A stretch of DNA of 64,000 nt from Protopterus annectens (taxonomy: Eukaryota; Chordata; Ceratodontiformes; Protopteridae), in the NCBI RefSeq assembly GCF_019279795.1, contig NC_056745.1:1492924989-1492988988 (forward strand). The letters run 5' to 3'. The first letter of the stretch is position 1. Each line of letters opens with the position of its first letter. A program made the translations under genes and the position numbers. Shown here piece by piece: positions 43,222-52,411 of the stretch. The notes below the pieces were generated by a model. That model was not told where the DNA came from. It searched no databases and saw only the letters and a program-made list of their open reading frames with translations.

Positions 43222-43350
43222 GGGTTCCTGTTCAAGACTCTTCCTGGTCCACAGAAAGATGGTCCATGGATGTATGCATTGGGCCTGTGAAAAGTGAATC
43301 ACTTTTTTAAAATCATTAAAGTTCAACATCCTTATCTACAATGCCTTCTC
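43222..43350 (+). pseudogene. Relic of DIRS reverse transcriptase
   Basis: TCAAGACTCTTCCTGGTCC followed by ACAGAAAG matches 5223-5250 of DIRS 1 almost exactly. AAAGTTCAACATCCTTATCT then aligns loosely with the RT codons around 5305-5325. A short, degraded piece. Confidence 0.55.
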
Positions 43351-44489
43351 TCTCTAGGAAGTTACTAGGCTGATGACCCTAGGACCATTACAAGCTTGAC
43401 CAAGTTCTACCCTTATTTCTATGATCAGCACCTAATGCCCCTGTCCAAGAGGGACACAGGTGGAACCCCTGGGGTGAATTTACTGTTACCTATCCAGTCA
43501 TCCAGATTGCATTTGAAGAGAGCCAATGAGGTCGTCTGTTTGAAGTTAAGTGAGAGTCGTTCCAAAGGTGTGGTAAACTCTGAGAGACAAATTTGTCCCT
43601 CCAGCAGGTTCTGTTAATGTCACATACCAGGAGAAGGTCTTTAGAGCGAGTAGTCCATGTACTATTTGACTTGCGGATATGCAGCATTTCCAATAAAGCA
43701 GGATCCGAGATTGCCTTATATGCAAGGCAAAGATCACCTCTGAATAGTCTGTATGATACAGAATAAAGTGACAGTAATTTCAGATAATCCACATAGGACA
43801 GATGCTGAAGACCTTGAATTTTCCTTGTGAGGAACCTTTGTGGTGTCTCGAGTTGCTGCAGGCGCTTGGAAAGGTACATACCAAAAGGGGTGTTGTACTA
43901 AATTATTGGCCTGATGAAGGAAGAATACAGGGAGGTTATAACTTTTTTTTTTTCTGGAGACAATGCCCTTACCTGACATGAGCAGTCTAGAATGCCCTTC
44001 TTACCACTGTGGAGACATGGTGATCAAAGGTAAGGTTGCCATCAATCTGTGTGCTCAGGTCTCTCCCCACTTAGTGTGTAATTAGGGTATTGCTGTTGAT
44101 GTTGTAGTTAGCAGGAATATTCCTCTTAGTAGAAGGAATCATAGTACATTTTTTTGCATTGAGTTTTAAGACACTGACTTTGACACTAATCATTTGTTTA
44201 TGTAAGCCCCTCTTCTAGGATGTTGACAGGATTTGGAGATTCTATGACTGCTCCCAGTTTGCAGTCATCAGCAAACTTCATCAGCCACAGACCTTTAGTT
44301 TTTGCTTGTACTTCAGGGAAATAGATTCCAAGCAGTAGGGGTCCCAGGACTGATCCCTGTGGAACACCACTGGTTACAGGTCTGCTGTTGGAGGTGGATT
44401 CTCCTATTTTGACTGTTTTCTTTCAGTGAGTCAGTTAGCAACCCATCTAACGATATAAGGGTTGATACCTAGGTTTTATTTTTTTTGTA
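43351..44489 (-). pseudogene. CR1-like LINE 3' part (minus strand)
   Basis: On the minus strand, going down from 44489: GINPYIVRWVAN-like, a GVPQGSVLGPLLLGIYF region (about 44370-44310), the FADDCKLGAVI region (about 44285-44245), then MYLSKRLQQLETPQRFLTRK (43879) and YRLFRGDLCLAYKAISDP (about 43760-43690). It ends with AAGCTTGTAATGGTCC-type 3' sequence near 43370-43395. It continues at 45829 beyond an inserted LINE. Many shifts. Confidence 0.8.
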
Positions 44490-45828
44490 ATTTCTCCAAA
44501 TTTTTTGGGTTTCTAATACTATGGCAGGAATGGACCCCATGATTAAAGTTCATGGAATTAGTATTGTTTCAGTCTTTGATGTCAGCCATAAGTGCTACTT
44601 GCAGCACCTGCAGTGTGCCCAGTAATGACGACTTCTTCAATTTGTGTGGAGTTACATGTATTGGTAATATATCTAAATATGACTGTAGATTCTTTTTTTA
44701 TAAGACTCGTTGCTCCTACTACTGTTGGAACTGTCTGGGTATCTTTCTTCCACATTGCTCTTGTTTCTGCCTGCAAATCTTGACATTTTATGACTTTGTG
44801 TCTCTCTGTACACATGACACTGTAGTCAGTGGGTGTAGCGATTTCAATGATCAGTGCTACTTTTGTCTTCTTCTCATGGATCATTATATCTGGTTTTCTC
44901 GCATCTGTCTTTTGAACTTTTGGTAATAAGCAACCTCATGTGATGTCGACTTCATTTTCTGTGATGCTTTGTGGCTCATGTTTTTTCAGTATTTTTCAGC
45001 TATACTTCAGTACCGTAATGTTTGCACAATCCCCAGTGCAACAGTCTTGCCACATTATTATGCCTTTCAGTGTACAGTACTTCTGCCATCAATATGTCAC
45101 AACCAGCAACAAGGTGAGCGACTGTTCTGTTTTACAAAACCTACATTTGTCTGTTTCTCCCACATGTTCAATGGACTTTGTAAACCAGCATGTATGTAGC
45201 CCACTGTATTGGGCTGCCAATATTAACCTTTCATCTCTTGGTTTGAATTTGTCTCTCCTTCTCCATTCCTGTGTTCATTCCAGGTCAACATGAGGTTCTT
45301 CCAGAAGTTTTCTGTACTTGCAACTATATTTATGCATTTTCCGTATTTCTTGCCTTCTCATCTGATCCCTCGCCTTATATTCTTTCTTTTGTTTTTTGGC
45401 ACGTTCAGTTGCTGTCTAGTTTTTATCCACTTCTGGTTTCATTCCCATTCCTGCTTGACACTGATATGCTTATGCTAGATTTAGCAGGGATGTCATATTT
45501 GATTTATTCTCCTCTTGTTTCAAAAACTTTCACTGCATTTAGATCTTGTGATGTCAGAAGATGTGTATGCAGTCCCATGATTGCAGATCTATACATCTAC
45601 TCAGTTTCAAGGAGACCCATACCTCCTTCAGAATGGGGATTATATAATCTTGGTATACACTGATTTTTATAAATCCTTTGGTGAGCATGAAGCATCTTTC
45701 TTATTTTACTGTCGAATCTATCCAAGGTGTTTTGGGATCAGTCAATTACTCCAAAACTATAAGTTAGAACAGGAAGAGCAAATTGGTTTATAGCTTGAAT
45801 TTTATTCCTAGATGTCAAAGCTATTTTC
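44490..45828 (-). pseudogene. LINE with restriction-like endonuclease (R4/Dong-like), inserted in CR1
   Basis: On the minus strand, 45790-45590 encodes IQAINQFALPVLTYSFGVI and the CIPRLYNPHSEGGMGLLETE region, the post-RT segment of this LINE group. About 45290-45110 gives a LILAAQ-like block and KCRFCKT (remains of a Cys-rich knuckle). 44884-44582 gives MIHEKKTKVALIIEIATPTD, then QDLQAETRAMWKKDTQTVP and VVGATSLIKK, the PD-(D/E)xK-type endonuclease that replaces AP endonuclease in R2/R4-type LINEs. RT itself is missing. The clade is uncertain. It splits the minus-strand CR1 neatly. Confidence 0.7.
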
Positions 45829-46745
45829 AGGATTAATACATAGATGGGTGAGTTTGTCAATGATACCTGATAGTGTCAAAAGCCTTTGCTAAATCTAGGT
45901 AGTCTGTATGCACAGATTTCCCCTCTTCCAGGGCCTTGGTGACCGTCTCAAAGAAGTCCACCAAGTTTAACAGCCATGATCTCCCTTTGACAAATAAAAA
46001 CTGAGCAGGTTAAGTGTTTGGGGATTACCAATATCTTTGTTGATAAGGTCCATGATGATTCAGTCCATGGCCTTGCAGATAAGGCTAGTCAGGCTAATAG
46101 GTCTGTAGTTCCAAGGAGTCAGTGGAAGCACCACCTTTGTGCAAGGGAATAACTGTGGCCATTTCCATTCAGCTGTGATGCTGCTGTTGCTTAGACTATG
46201 ATTGAAGAGAGAGTACCCAGTGGTGTTGCTAATTCTTGTTGAAGCCCATGTAGGATGCAGCCTGGGATATTATCAGTTCCCATAGGTACTGTGTTGTTGG
46301 CCTTAGAGAGGGTCTTTGTGACCTGCTGTTTAGAAATGCAAGGTAGGGGAACAGCTGGTAGGAATGTCATGAGGTACATATGGATGGGTAGTTAAAGTTA
46401 CCCAAAACCATGGTGTTCTGATGTGTCTTGATAGACTGAGTTAGATCCAAATAGGCAGAGTGGGTGTCCTGATTCTTAGAGGGGGTCCTGTAGCTGGCAA
46501 TGACTTGAATAGGTGTCCTACCAACAGGTAATAGCACCTGAAGTGTCTCCAGGGAATCCTACTGTTTAACCAGTCTGGGGGTGTATGTATCCTTAATGAA
46601 TATCAATACCCCCTCCTCCTTTAGTTTTCACAACTTCAGCTTGTGGTCTGAACATGTGGAAGGAGGTTTAACCCAGTATGGCTGGGATGCTTGCCACAGC
46701 TTTGAACCAAGACTACGTGACTGCACAAATGTCTGTGTCTTCCAA
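45829..46745 (-). pseudogene. CR1-like LINE 5' part (minus strand)
   Basis: On the minus strand, 46745-46385 gives endonuclease blocks (DICAVT-SWFKAVASIPAI, VVKTKGGGG, FQVIASYRTPS-like, MVLGNFNYPS). Next, 46379-46191 is the pre-RT/RT start (ISKQQVTKTLSKANNTVP, DNIPGCILHGLQQELATP), followed by the CKAMD and FVKGRSWLLNLVDFF regions to 45830 (LDLAKAFDTI). About 600 bases between endonuclease and RT are missing. It meets a plus-strand CR1 copy head-to-head at about 46745. Confidence 0.75.
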
Positions 46746-46970
46746 GGTGAGGACTGTCTGATCTGCAAGACCATGATACGGATTATCTTGGCCCTCATTA
46801 GCAAGGGCATTGGCACCCTCCAAACACTCAGTCCCACACAGTTTGGTTTTGTCAAGGGAAGGTCATGCTTGTTGAACATGGCTGACTTCTTTGAGACAGT
46901 CACCAAAGCCATGGACGAGGGGAAGACTGTGCACATCGCCTACCTTGACCTGGTCAAAGCGTTTGATACT
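46746..46970 (+). pseudogene. CR1-like reverse transcriptase, left part (plus strand)
   Basis: Open codons read KTMIRIILALISKGIGTLQT, FGFVKGRSCLLNMADFFETV and AYLDLVKAFDT, stopping exactly at the DIRS 2 boundary. The ORF resumes at 52412. The 5' end is truncated inside RT. Confidence 0.85.
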
Positions 46971-47122
46971 GATGTTCTTCATCTCACATTGCTGCAGTCC
47001 TTACTTATGGGTAGTCCGCTGTCCTCGGTCGGCCTGAATACCAAAGTATTACCAGCTCTGACATCAGAACGTCAGGGTATAAAAGCGCATGACCAACGTC
47101 ATATCCTCAGTCTTTTTTGCCG
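46971..47122 (+). repeat. DIRS 2 left inverted terminal repeat with TATA box
   Basis: Inverted relative to 52210-52411. Contains GGGTATAAAAGCGC near 47075-47088 and partial TGACGTCA-like motifs (TGACATCAG, ACGTCAGGG) just upstream. Confidence 0.85.
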
Positions 47123-47371
47123 CCTGGTCCGATGCAGAAGCAGCAGTTTCAGACCGATACCAAGTTGAATATTTTTGTTTTTCTTGCCTCAGTTATTGGA
47201 TGTCAGAAAAGTGAATAATTGTATTTCTTGTGGGAAACAGATACCGCATAGGGATTACCACTTTGTATTCCTTGTTTGGGACTAGTTGGGTGTCGGTTTT
47301 GTGCTAGGTTTAATAGCGCACTATAAAAGAAGGTTAGATTGCGCTAGGTTAGTCTTGCGGTGTAATTATAA

Positions 47372-48855
47372 TATGCCGTCGGATCCTCCCGTAAAGACAA
47401 ATCTTTAAAGCCTAGGCAGGATGATTCGTCCGTTTCGGATGCCGGTCCTTTAGAGACTACAGTGGAACAGGTGGATCCGGCTGAAGTTTCTGTTGAGTCC
47501 CAGGGGGAAACTTTGATTTTACAAGATGTGGCCTCACAGGAGTCAGGTCAGGCTGAAGGGGCCTCTCAGGTTACTATTCTCCCTTCTATACCTAAGGTGG
47601 TTAGGCCTTCTGCTACTATCTCTAAGGCTCATTCTAAGGGCAGGTCTGTTTTGCCTTCTTCTGGTGTCAGTTCTGGTTCTTCAGGGTCTGTGCCTAAAAA
47701 GCATATGCTTAAAATGGCAGAAGATTTGATTACTTTAATTAGAGGTTCTATGCCTCCTCCTGATAAGAGGCCCAGGGTAGAGCCAGAGTTGGAAAGTTTG
47801 GAGCAGGCCTCAGATGATTCAGAGTCTTCTGCTGAAGACATTCAAGATTTTCCTCCTTATTCTGATTCTGATGCAGAGGATTCCACTCCTTCTGCTTCTC
47901 CTCCAGAGGATTTTTCATTTTCAGAAACCCTACACTCTATGAGGGAACATTTTAAGTGGGAAGGACAGGATTTCTCAGATTCAAGGAAGAGGCTTAGGGA
48001 GTTCTTGTTTTTACCTCAGCACAGACCCTTGGCTATACCTCCTGTTTTGGATGTTGTTCAGGATGTCTTTTCGGAGGCTTCATTTAATCCAGATTCTATG
48101 CCCCCTGCACCAGTTAAACCGGACAGGTACTATAGGGTACCTGAGGCTCATAAATATCTGTATAAGAGTCCTAGGGCGGACCCAGAAACTATTAGTCAGG
48201 GGCCTAAGGGTGTTAGAGCCTCTGTTGTAAAGTTCCTCTAGATAAGGAAGCTAGAGCTTTGGACAGATGGGGTAAGAAGGTGTATACCTCTTCTACTTTA
48301 GCAATGAGGGCTTTGAATTGCCAGTTTCATATGTTGAAGTATCAGAATTTCCTCCTTTCTCAGCTAAAATCTAAAGTGGATGCTTTGGCAGAGGGCATAG
48401 AGTGTAAAGAATTGCAAGATTTGGTGCATGTATCTGAACAGGTGGGGAAGCATTCTTTGCAGTGTGGTTTTGATGCTTTACAGGCTTCTTCTAGAGTGGC
48501 TGCCACTGGTTCTTACGCATGGCTTAAGGATCAGAATTTATCTGAGCATGTTAAATCTAGAATTCTGGATGCCCCTTTACAGTCTGAAGTTTTGTTTGGT
48601 ACCCCTGTGGAGTCTGTTTTGAAGAAAATGGAAGACAAGGCTAAGTCTATGCAGACTGTTAAAGATTTTTTGCAGGTGCAACCTCCAAAGTTTAGTAGAA
48701 ATTGGCCTACTAAGGGTGGACTTCTTCTGATTCTCAGTCTAGGGGTAGATCTAGGCGTCAGAGCTCAGAGTACCTTCAGGTCCAGAACATGGAGTTCGCC
48801 TGTTCAATCTGCTGGTGAGGGTAGGGGCCAGTCCTTTCGTAAACAGGCCCAATGA
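47372..48855 (+). pseudogene. DIRS 2 Gag-like ORF
   Basis: The presumed start ATG at 47372 (MPSDPPVKTNL) reaches a stop after a frameshift. The main body is open at 47462-48241, with a Ser-rich segment (SSGVSSGSSGSVPKKHM), an acidic stretch (SDDSESSAEDIQDFPPYSDS) and REHFKWEGQDFSDSRKRLRE, then PLAIPPVLDVVQDVFSE. A stop at 48239-48241 separates it from 48259-48855 (KKVYTSSTLAMRALNCQFHM, then KKMEDKAKSMQTVKDFLQVQ). The end overlaps the start of the RT ORF at 48815. It is homologous to 3369-4740. Only about two lesions separate it from an open frame. Confidence 0.85.
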
Positions 48856-50748
48856 CCTGCATTTTCAGCTGCCAGATTCTTCTTGCCTGGCAGCCCCTTT
48901 GGGAGGAAAACTAGCTCTCTTCAAGGAAAATTGGCTTTTAATCACCCAGGACAAATGGGTATTGGACATTATAAACAAAGGCTACAAGTTCTATTTCCAT
49001 ACATTGCCTCCTTTCAAAGGTATGCCAGACGTTCCTCCTCGGCAAAGGATAGAGGCTCACAAACAGATTTCATTACTTCTTCAAATGGGAGCTATACAGC
49101 CAGTACCTCTGTCAGAAGTGGGTCTAGGATTTTATTCTCGCCTGTTTCTAGTACCAAAGAAAGGGAACACGTGGAGACTGATTTTGGATTTATCTCTCCT
49201 CAACACTTATTTGGACATTCCAAAGTTCAAAATGTTGACGTTACAACAGCTTTTACCTCTGCTGGGAAAAGATCACTGGATGGTAACTCTGGATCTAAAA
49301 GAGGCTTATCTTCATGTTCCTATCAGGCCCAGTTGCAGGAGGTACCTGCGTTGGCTGGAAATTTACATTATCAGTTCTCTGCATTGCCCTTTGGCTTATC
49401 TACTGTTTCAGAGTGTTCACAAAGGTTCTGGCTCCAGTGATAGCCTTCTTCAGGCTAAGAGGAATACAGATTTATCCTTATTTGGACGATTGCCTGATTA
49501 TTGCACAAGACAAGGACGAACTTCTTCATCATTTACAGTATGTGATGGTTCATAGGTTCATAGGTTTATACTAGGCTATCTGCCCTAAGGCATTTATAAG
49601 CCTAGCCCAAATTATTGTGGCTTACGCCACCCCTTATATGAAAAAATACTGTGCCCATTAGTTTGTTGTGCCTCTGTCCAGCAGTGGTAGTGTTAAGATG
49701 CCTAGGGTATTCTGTGAACGAAACAAAGTCCAGTCTAGTACCCTCTCAGGACATGTGCTTTCTGGGTGTGAGACTGAATACAGCTTCCCAGATGGCCTTT
49801 TTGACCCCGGACAAACAAAAAAGCCTTTCTCTTTATTTCCATCAAATGTCTCTACAGTCCAGGCTGACTGCAAGGACAGTCCTTCAAGCCTTGGGGTTCA
49901 TGGCATCTTGTATTCTGGTGCTTCCCAATGCCAAACTGCATATGAGGAAGCTTCAATGGTATCTCAAAAATGTATGGACACAACACTGCCAAGATCTAGA
50001 CACTGTCATTCAGATAATACCTTGCATTCAGAAGGAATTTTTGTGGTGGGCTCAGGAATGTCACCTAAACAAGGGACTCTCTGTGACCCGACCAGAGGCG
50101 AGTCAGATTCTAACGACAGATGCCTCGGACAAGGCTTGGGGAGCACACCTCAATGGAAAATGGGTGCAAGACACGTGGCCTGTCAGACTTCAACATTTGC
50201 ATATCAACTTGAAGGAGATGTTAGCAGTCCAATTTGCATTGATGGCTTTCAAGGATTTACTTCACCCAGGGCAGGTATTGATTCTAACAGACAACACAAC
50301 TGTCATGTGGTACATCAACAAGCAAGGGGGAACTCATTCGTACCCTCTTTGCAGGCAAGCGATGATTTTGTGGGAGACTGCTCTCAGTTTACACCTCAAT
50401 CTTCAGGCAAGGTTTCTACCAGGAGCACAGAACTCCTTAGCAGATGTATTGAGCAGACAAATAGTGGATCCTCACGAGTGGAAATTGGATCCTCATGTAT
50501 TTCAAAAGTTGACAGTGTCATGGGGAACTCCAGACATAGATCTGTTCGCTTCTCCACTAAATTACCAGTTGCCAAAGTTTTGCACAAAAAGGTTTCATCC
50601 CACAGCTTGGAAGGTGGACGCTCTGTCATTCAGTTGGAACAATCTTCATGTATATGCCTTTCCACCTCTGCCTCTTCTACCCAAGGTACTCTTGAAGGCC
50701 AGACAAGACAAGCCATCCATGATTCTGATAGCGCCGGATTGGCCTTGA
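48815..50748 (+). pseudogene. DIRS 2 RT / RNase H / methyltransferase ORF
   Basis: RT starts in 48815-49555 (LITQDKWVLDIINKGYKFYF, TLDLKEAYLHVPIR). Two frameshifts at about 49350 and 49410 follow, with YQFSALPFGLST between. The third frame (49314-49574) has IQIYPYLDDCLIIAQ with an intact YLDD at 49479-49490. A CR1 tail interrupts at 49548-49686. RNase H (49651-50748) shows LTTDASDKAWGAH, KEMLAVQFAL and LTDNTTVMWY, with the acidic residues intact. The methyltransferase-like module has TPDIDLFASPLN and IAPDWP. TGA at 50746-50748 truncates it just after PDWP. The order matches element 1. Confidence 0.9.
49548..49686 (-). mobile_element. CR1 3'-end insertion in DIRS 2 RT
   Basis: Two TTCATAGG units, then ACTAGGCTATCTGCCC and TAAGCCTAGCC, are the inverse of the CR1 3' end seen at 41860-41912. 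About 140 bp, 5'-truncated, splitting HLQYV from VLRCLGYSVNE. Confidence 0.85.
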
Positions 50749-51935
50749 CAGCACTGGTACCCACTACTGAGGAGTTTGGTACGAGAGCCTCCATGGCCTC
50801 TGCCTTTGATTCCGCACCTTTTGTCTCAGGAGGGCAATCACTTTCTCAATGTCAGAATTCCGTCTCTGCATCTAACAGCCTGGCATATTCTGTTTTAGAC
50901 TCTGGAGGTTCTCAGCTTCCACAGCAAGTTTTGAATGTTATTTTGGAGGCCAGGAGGCCTAGTACAAGGAAAGTTTATGCTGATAAATGGAGGAGATTTT
51001 TTATTTGGAGCAAAGGGAAGGACTTTGATGTTTCCAAGCCTAATTTAAGTGCTTCTCTACAATATCTTACTGAGTTATTGGACAAGGGTTTGTCCTTCTC
51101 CATAAAGGTTCATGCTGCAGCCATTTCGGCTCATTATGACTGTGACCCTCCTTTATTCTCTCATCCTTTGTTTAAGCAATTTCTCAGAGGGGCAAAGAAC
51201 ATAAGACCCCCACGTAGAGCTCCTACTCCTGCTTGGGATCTCAATTTTGTGTTGGAAAAACTTACTCTACAACCTTTTGAGCCTGCAGCTACTGCCGAGT
51301 TAAAGTATTTGTCATGGAAGACTGCTTTTTTGTTGGCCATTACTTCTGCAAGAAGGGTTTCTGAATTGCAGGCCCTTATGGCAGTGGAGCCTTTCTTGAT
51401 TTTTCATAAGGATAGGGTATCTTTGCGTACTAATCATTCCTTTATGCCTAAAGTGGTTTCTAGTGTGGCCTTAAACCAAACTATTCATTTGCCTACTTTT
51501 TATGCAAACCCCCAAAATAAAGGGGAGAAGATTTTGCATACTTTGGATATTCACAGGCAGTTACGTTATTATTTGAGCAGAACCAAGGGGTTCAGGCAGT
51601 CTCAGCAGTTGTTTGTTTCTTTTGCTTTGGGTTCTCAATGTAAACCTGTTTCAAAACAAACTATTTCTAAATGGATTGGTTTTTGTATTTCTTTCTGTTA
51701 TTCCCATCATGGTAAGGAGATTCCGGCTGGAATCAGACCTCATTCCACTAGAGCTACTGCCACTTCTACTGCCTTTCTAAGGGGGGTGGCTACAAAAGAT
51801 ATTTTGGAAGCAGCTACTTGGAGTTCAGTACATACTTTTTCTAAACATTACCACCTTCCTCTTTATTCTAAGTCCAGGGCTGGGTTTGCCACTGCAATAT
51901 TACAGGGCATTTTAGCAGCCCGTAATGCTTTGTGA
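49668..51935 (+). CDS. DIRS 2 tyrosine recombinase ORF (open, with long upstream overlap)
   Basis: One frame is open for 755 codons. The recombinase is its last ~350 codons, from about 50890: VLNVILEARRPSTRKVYADK, AITSARRVSELQALM (first catalytic Arg), PHSTRATATSTAF (second Arg block) and FSKHYHLPLYSK with the likely nucleophile Tyr. Tyrosine recombinases integrate the circular DIRS DNA. Codons 49668-50748 run beneath RNase H/methyltransferase in another frame and are Ser-, Gln- and Gly-rich. Overlap of the two ORFs is known for the family. The real start is unclear because the left part reaches into the CR1 insertion. The recombinase itself has no lesion, so it is possibly functional. Confidence 0.8.
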   Translation: MPLSSSGSVKMPRVFCERNKVQSSTLSGHVLSGCETEYSFPDGLFDPGQTKKPFSLFPSNVSTVQADCKDSPSSLGVHGILYSGASQCQTAYEEASMVSQKCMDTTLPRSRHCHSDNTLHSEGIFVVGSGMSPKQGTLCDPTRGESDSNDRCLGQGLGSTPQWKMGARHVACQTSTFAYQLEGDVSSPICIDGFQGFTSPRAGIDSNRQHNCHVVHQQARGNSFVPSLQASDDFVGDCSQFTPQSSGKVSTRSTELLSRCIEQTNSGSSRVEIGSSCISKVDSVMGNSRHRSVRFSTKLPVAKVLHKKVSSHSLEGGRSVIQLEQSSCICLSTSASSTQGTLEGQTRQAIHDSDSAGLALTALVPTTEEFGTRASMASAFDSAPFVSGGQSLSQCQNSVSASNSLAYSVLDSGGSQLPQQVLNVILEARRPSTRKVYADKWRRFFIWSKGKDFDVSKPNLSASLQYLTELLDKGLSFSIKVHAAAISAHYDCDPPLFSHPLFKQFLRGAKNIRPPRRAPTPAWDLNFVLEKLTLQPFEPAATAELKYLSWKTAFLLAITSARRVSELQALMAVEPFLIFHKDRVSLRTNHSFMPKVVSSVALNQTIHLPTFYANPQNKGEKILHTLDIHRQLRYYLSRTKGFRQSQQLFVSFALGSQCKPVSKQTISKWIGFCISFCYSHHGKEIPAGIRPHSTRATATSTAFLRGVATKDILEAATWSSVHTFSKHYHLPLYSKSRAGFATAILQGILAARNAL

Positions 51936-51972
51936 TTTTGCCATCCTCCCTTTCCCGTTGCTTTGGGATTCT

Positions 51973-52076
51973 ACCCATAAGTAAGGACTGCAGCAATGTG
52001 AGATGAAGAACATAGTACAGTTTTGTACCTACCATAAATGTAGATGTTCAAAGATCCACATTGCTGCAGTCCAATT
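51973..52076 (+). repeat. DIRS 2 internal complementary region
   Basis: GTAAGGACTGCAGCAATGTG followed by AGATGAAGAACAT is the reverse complement of the left end. GTACCTACCATAAATGTAGA followed by TGTTC is the reverse complement of the right end. Together they mark the circle joint. Confidence 0.85.
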
Positions 52077-52209
52077 TACCCTCCCTCCTTCCCCACTGTA
52101 GCTTGGCATGGTTATATGGTTTGGGTGATGGTTGTTGTTGGGCATATTTTTTGGGAGGTACTCTGTTTTTGGCTGTGACCTTTCTTTTTAGGGCCTTCTG
52201 ACATCTGGG

Positions 52210-52411
52210 GCAAGAAAAGACTGAGGATATGACGTCGGTCATGCGCTTTTATACCCTGAAGTTCTGATGTCAGAGCTGAGCGCCCATGACCGACGTCAGC
52301 CTAATACTTTGGTATTCGGGCCGACCGAGGACAGCGGACTACCCATAAGTAAGGACTGCAGCAATGTGGATCTTCGAACATCTACATTTATGGTAGGTAC
52401 AAAACTGTACT
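52210..52411 (+). repeat. DIRS 2 right inverted terminal repeat
   Basis: Inverse of the left repeat. Contains TATGACGTCGGTCATGCGC and ends GGTAGGTACAAAACTGTACT. Confidence 0.85.

Larger units (their letters stand above)
46971..52411 (+). mobile_element. DIRS-type retrotransposon 2 (complete structure)
   Basis: It has left and right inverted terminal repeats, Gag, RT/RNase H/methyltransferase and an intact tyrosine recombinase ORF, and an internal complementary region (51973-52076). It interrupts a CR1 RT: the CR1 frame stops at GATACT (46965-46970) and resumes after GTACT (52407-52411), with no target duplication. The shared ACT triplet at both junctions also lies at the circle joint in the internal region. 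A CR1 tail (49548-49686) is inserted in the RT. It is better preserved than element 1. Confidence 0.9.

Noticed and set aside
44552-45663. Plus-strand Cys- and Phe-rich frames
   Set aside because: Shadows of the minus-strand LINE with restriction-like endonuclease; the minus-strand reading has recognisable motifs.
49668-51935. A 755-codon ORF as a possible new host gene
   Set aside because: Its C-terminal half is a DIRS tyrosine recombinase and it lies between DIRS terminal repeats; it is an element ORF.
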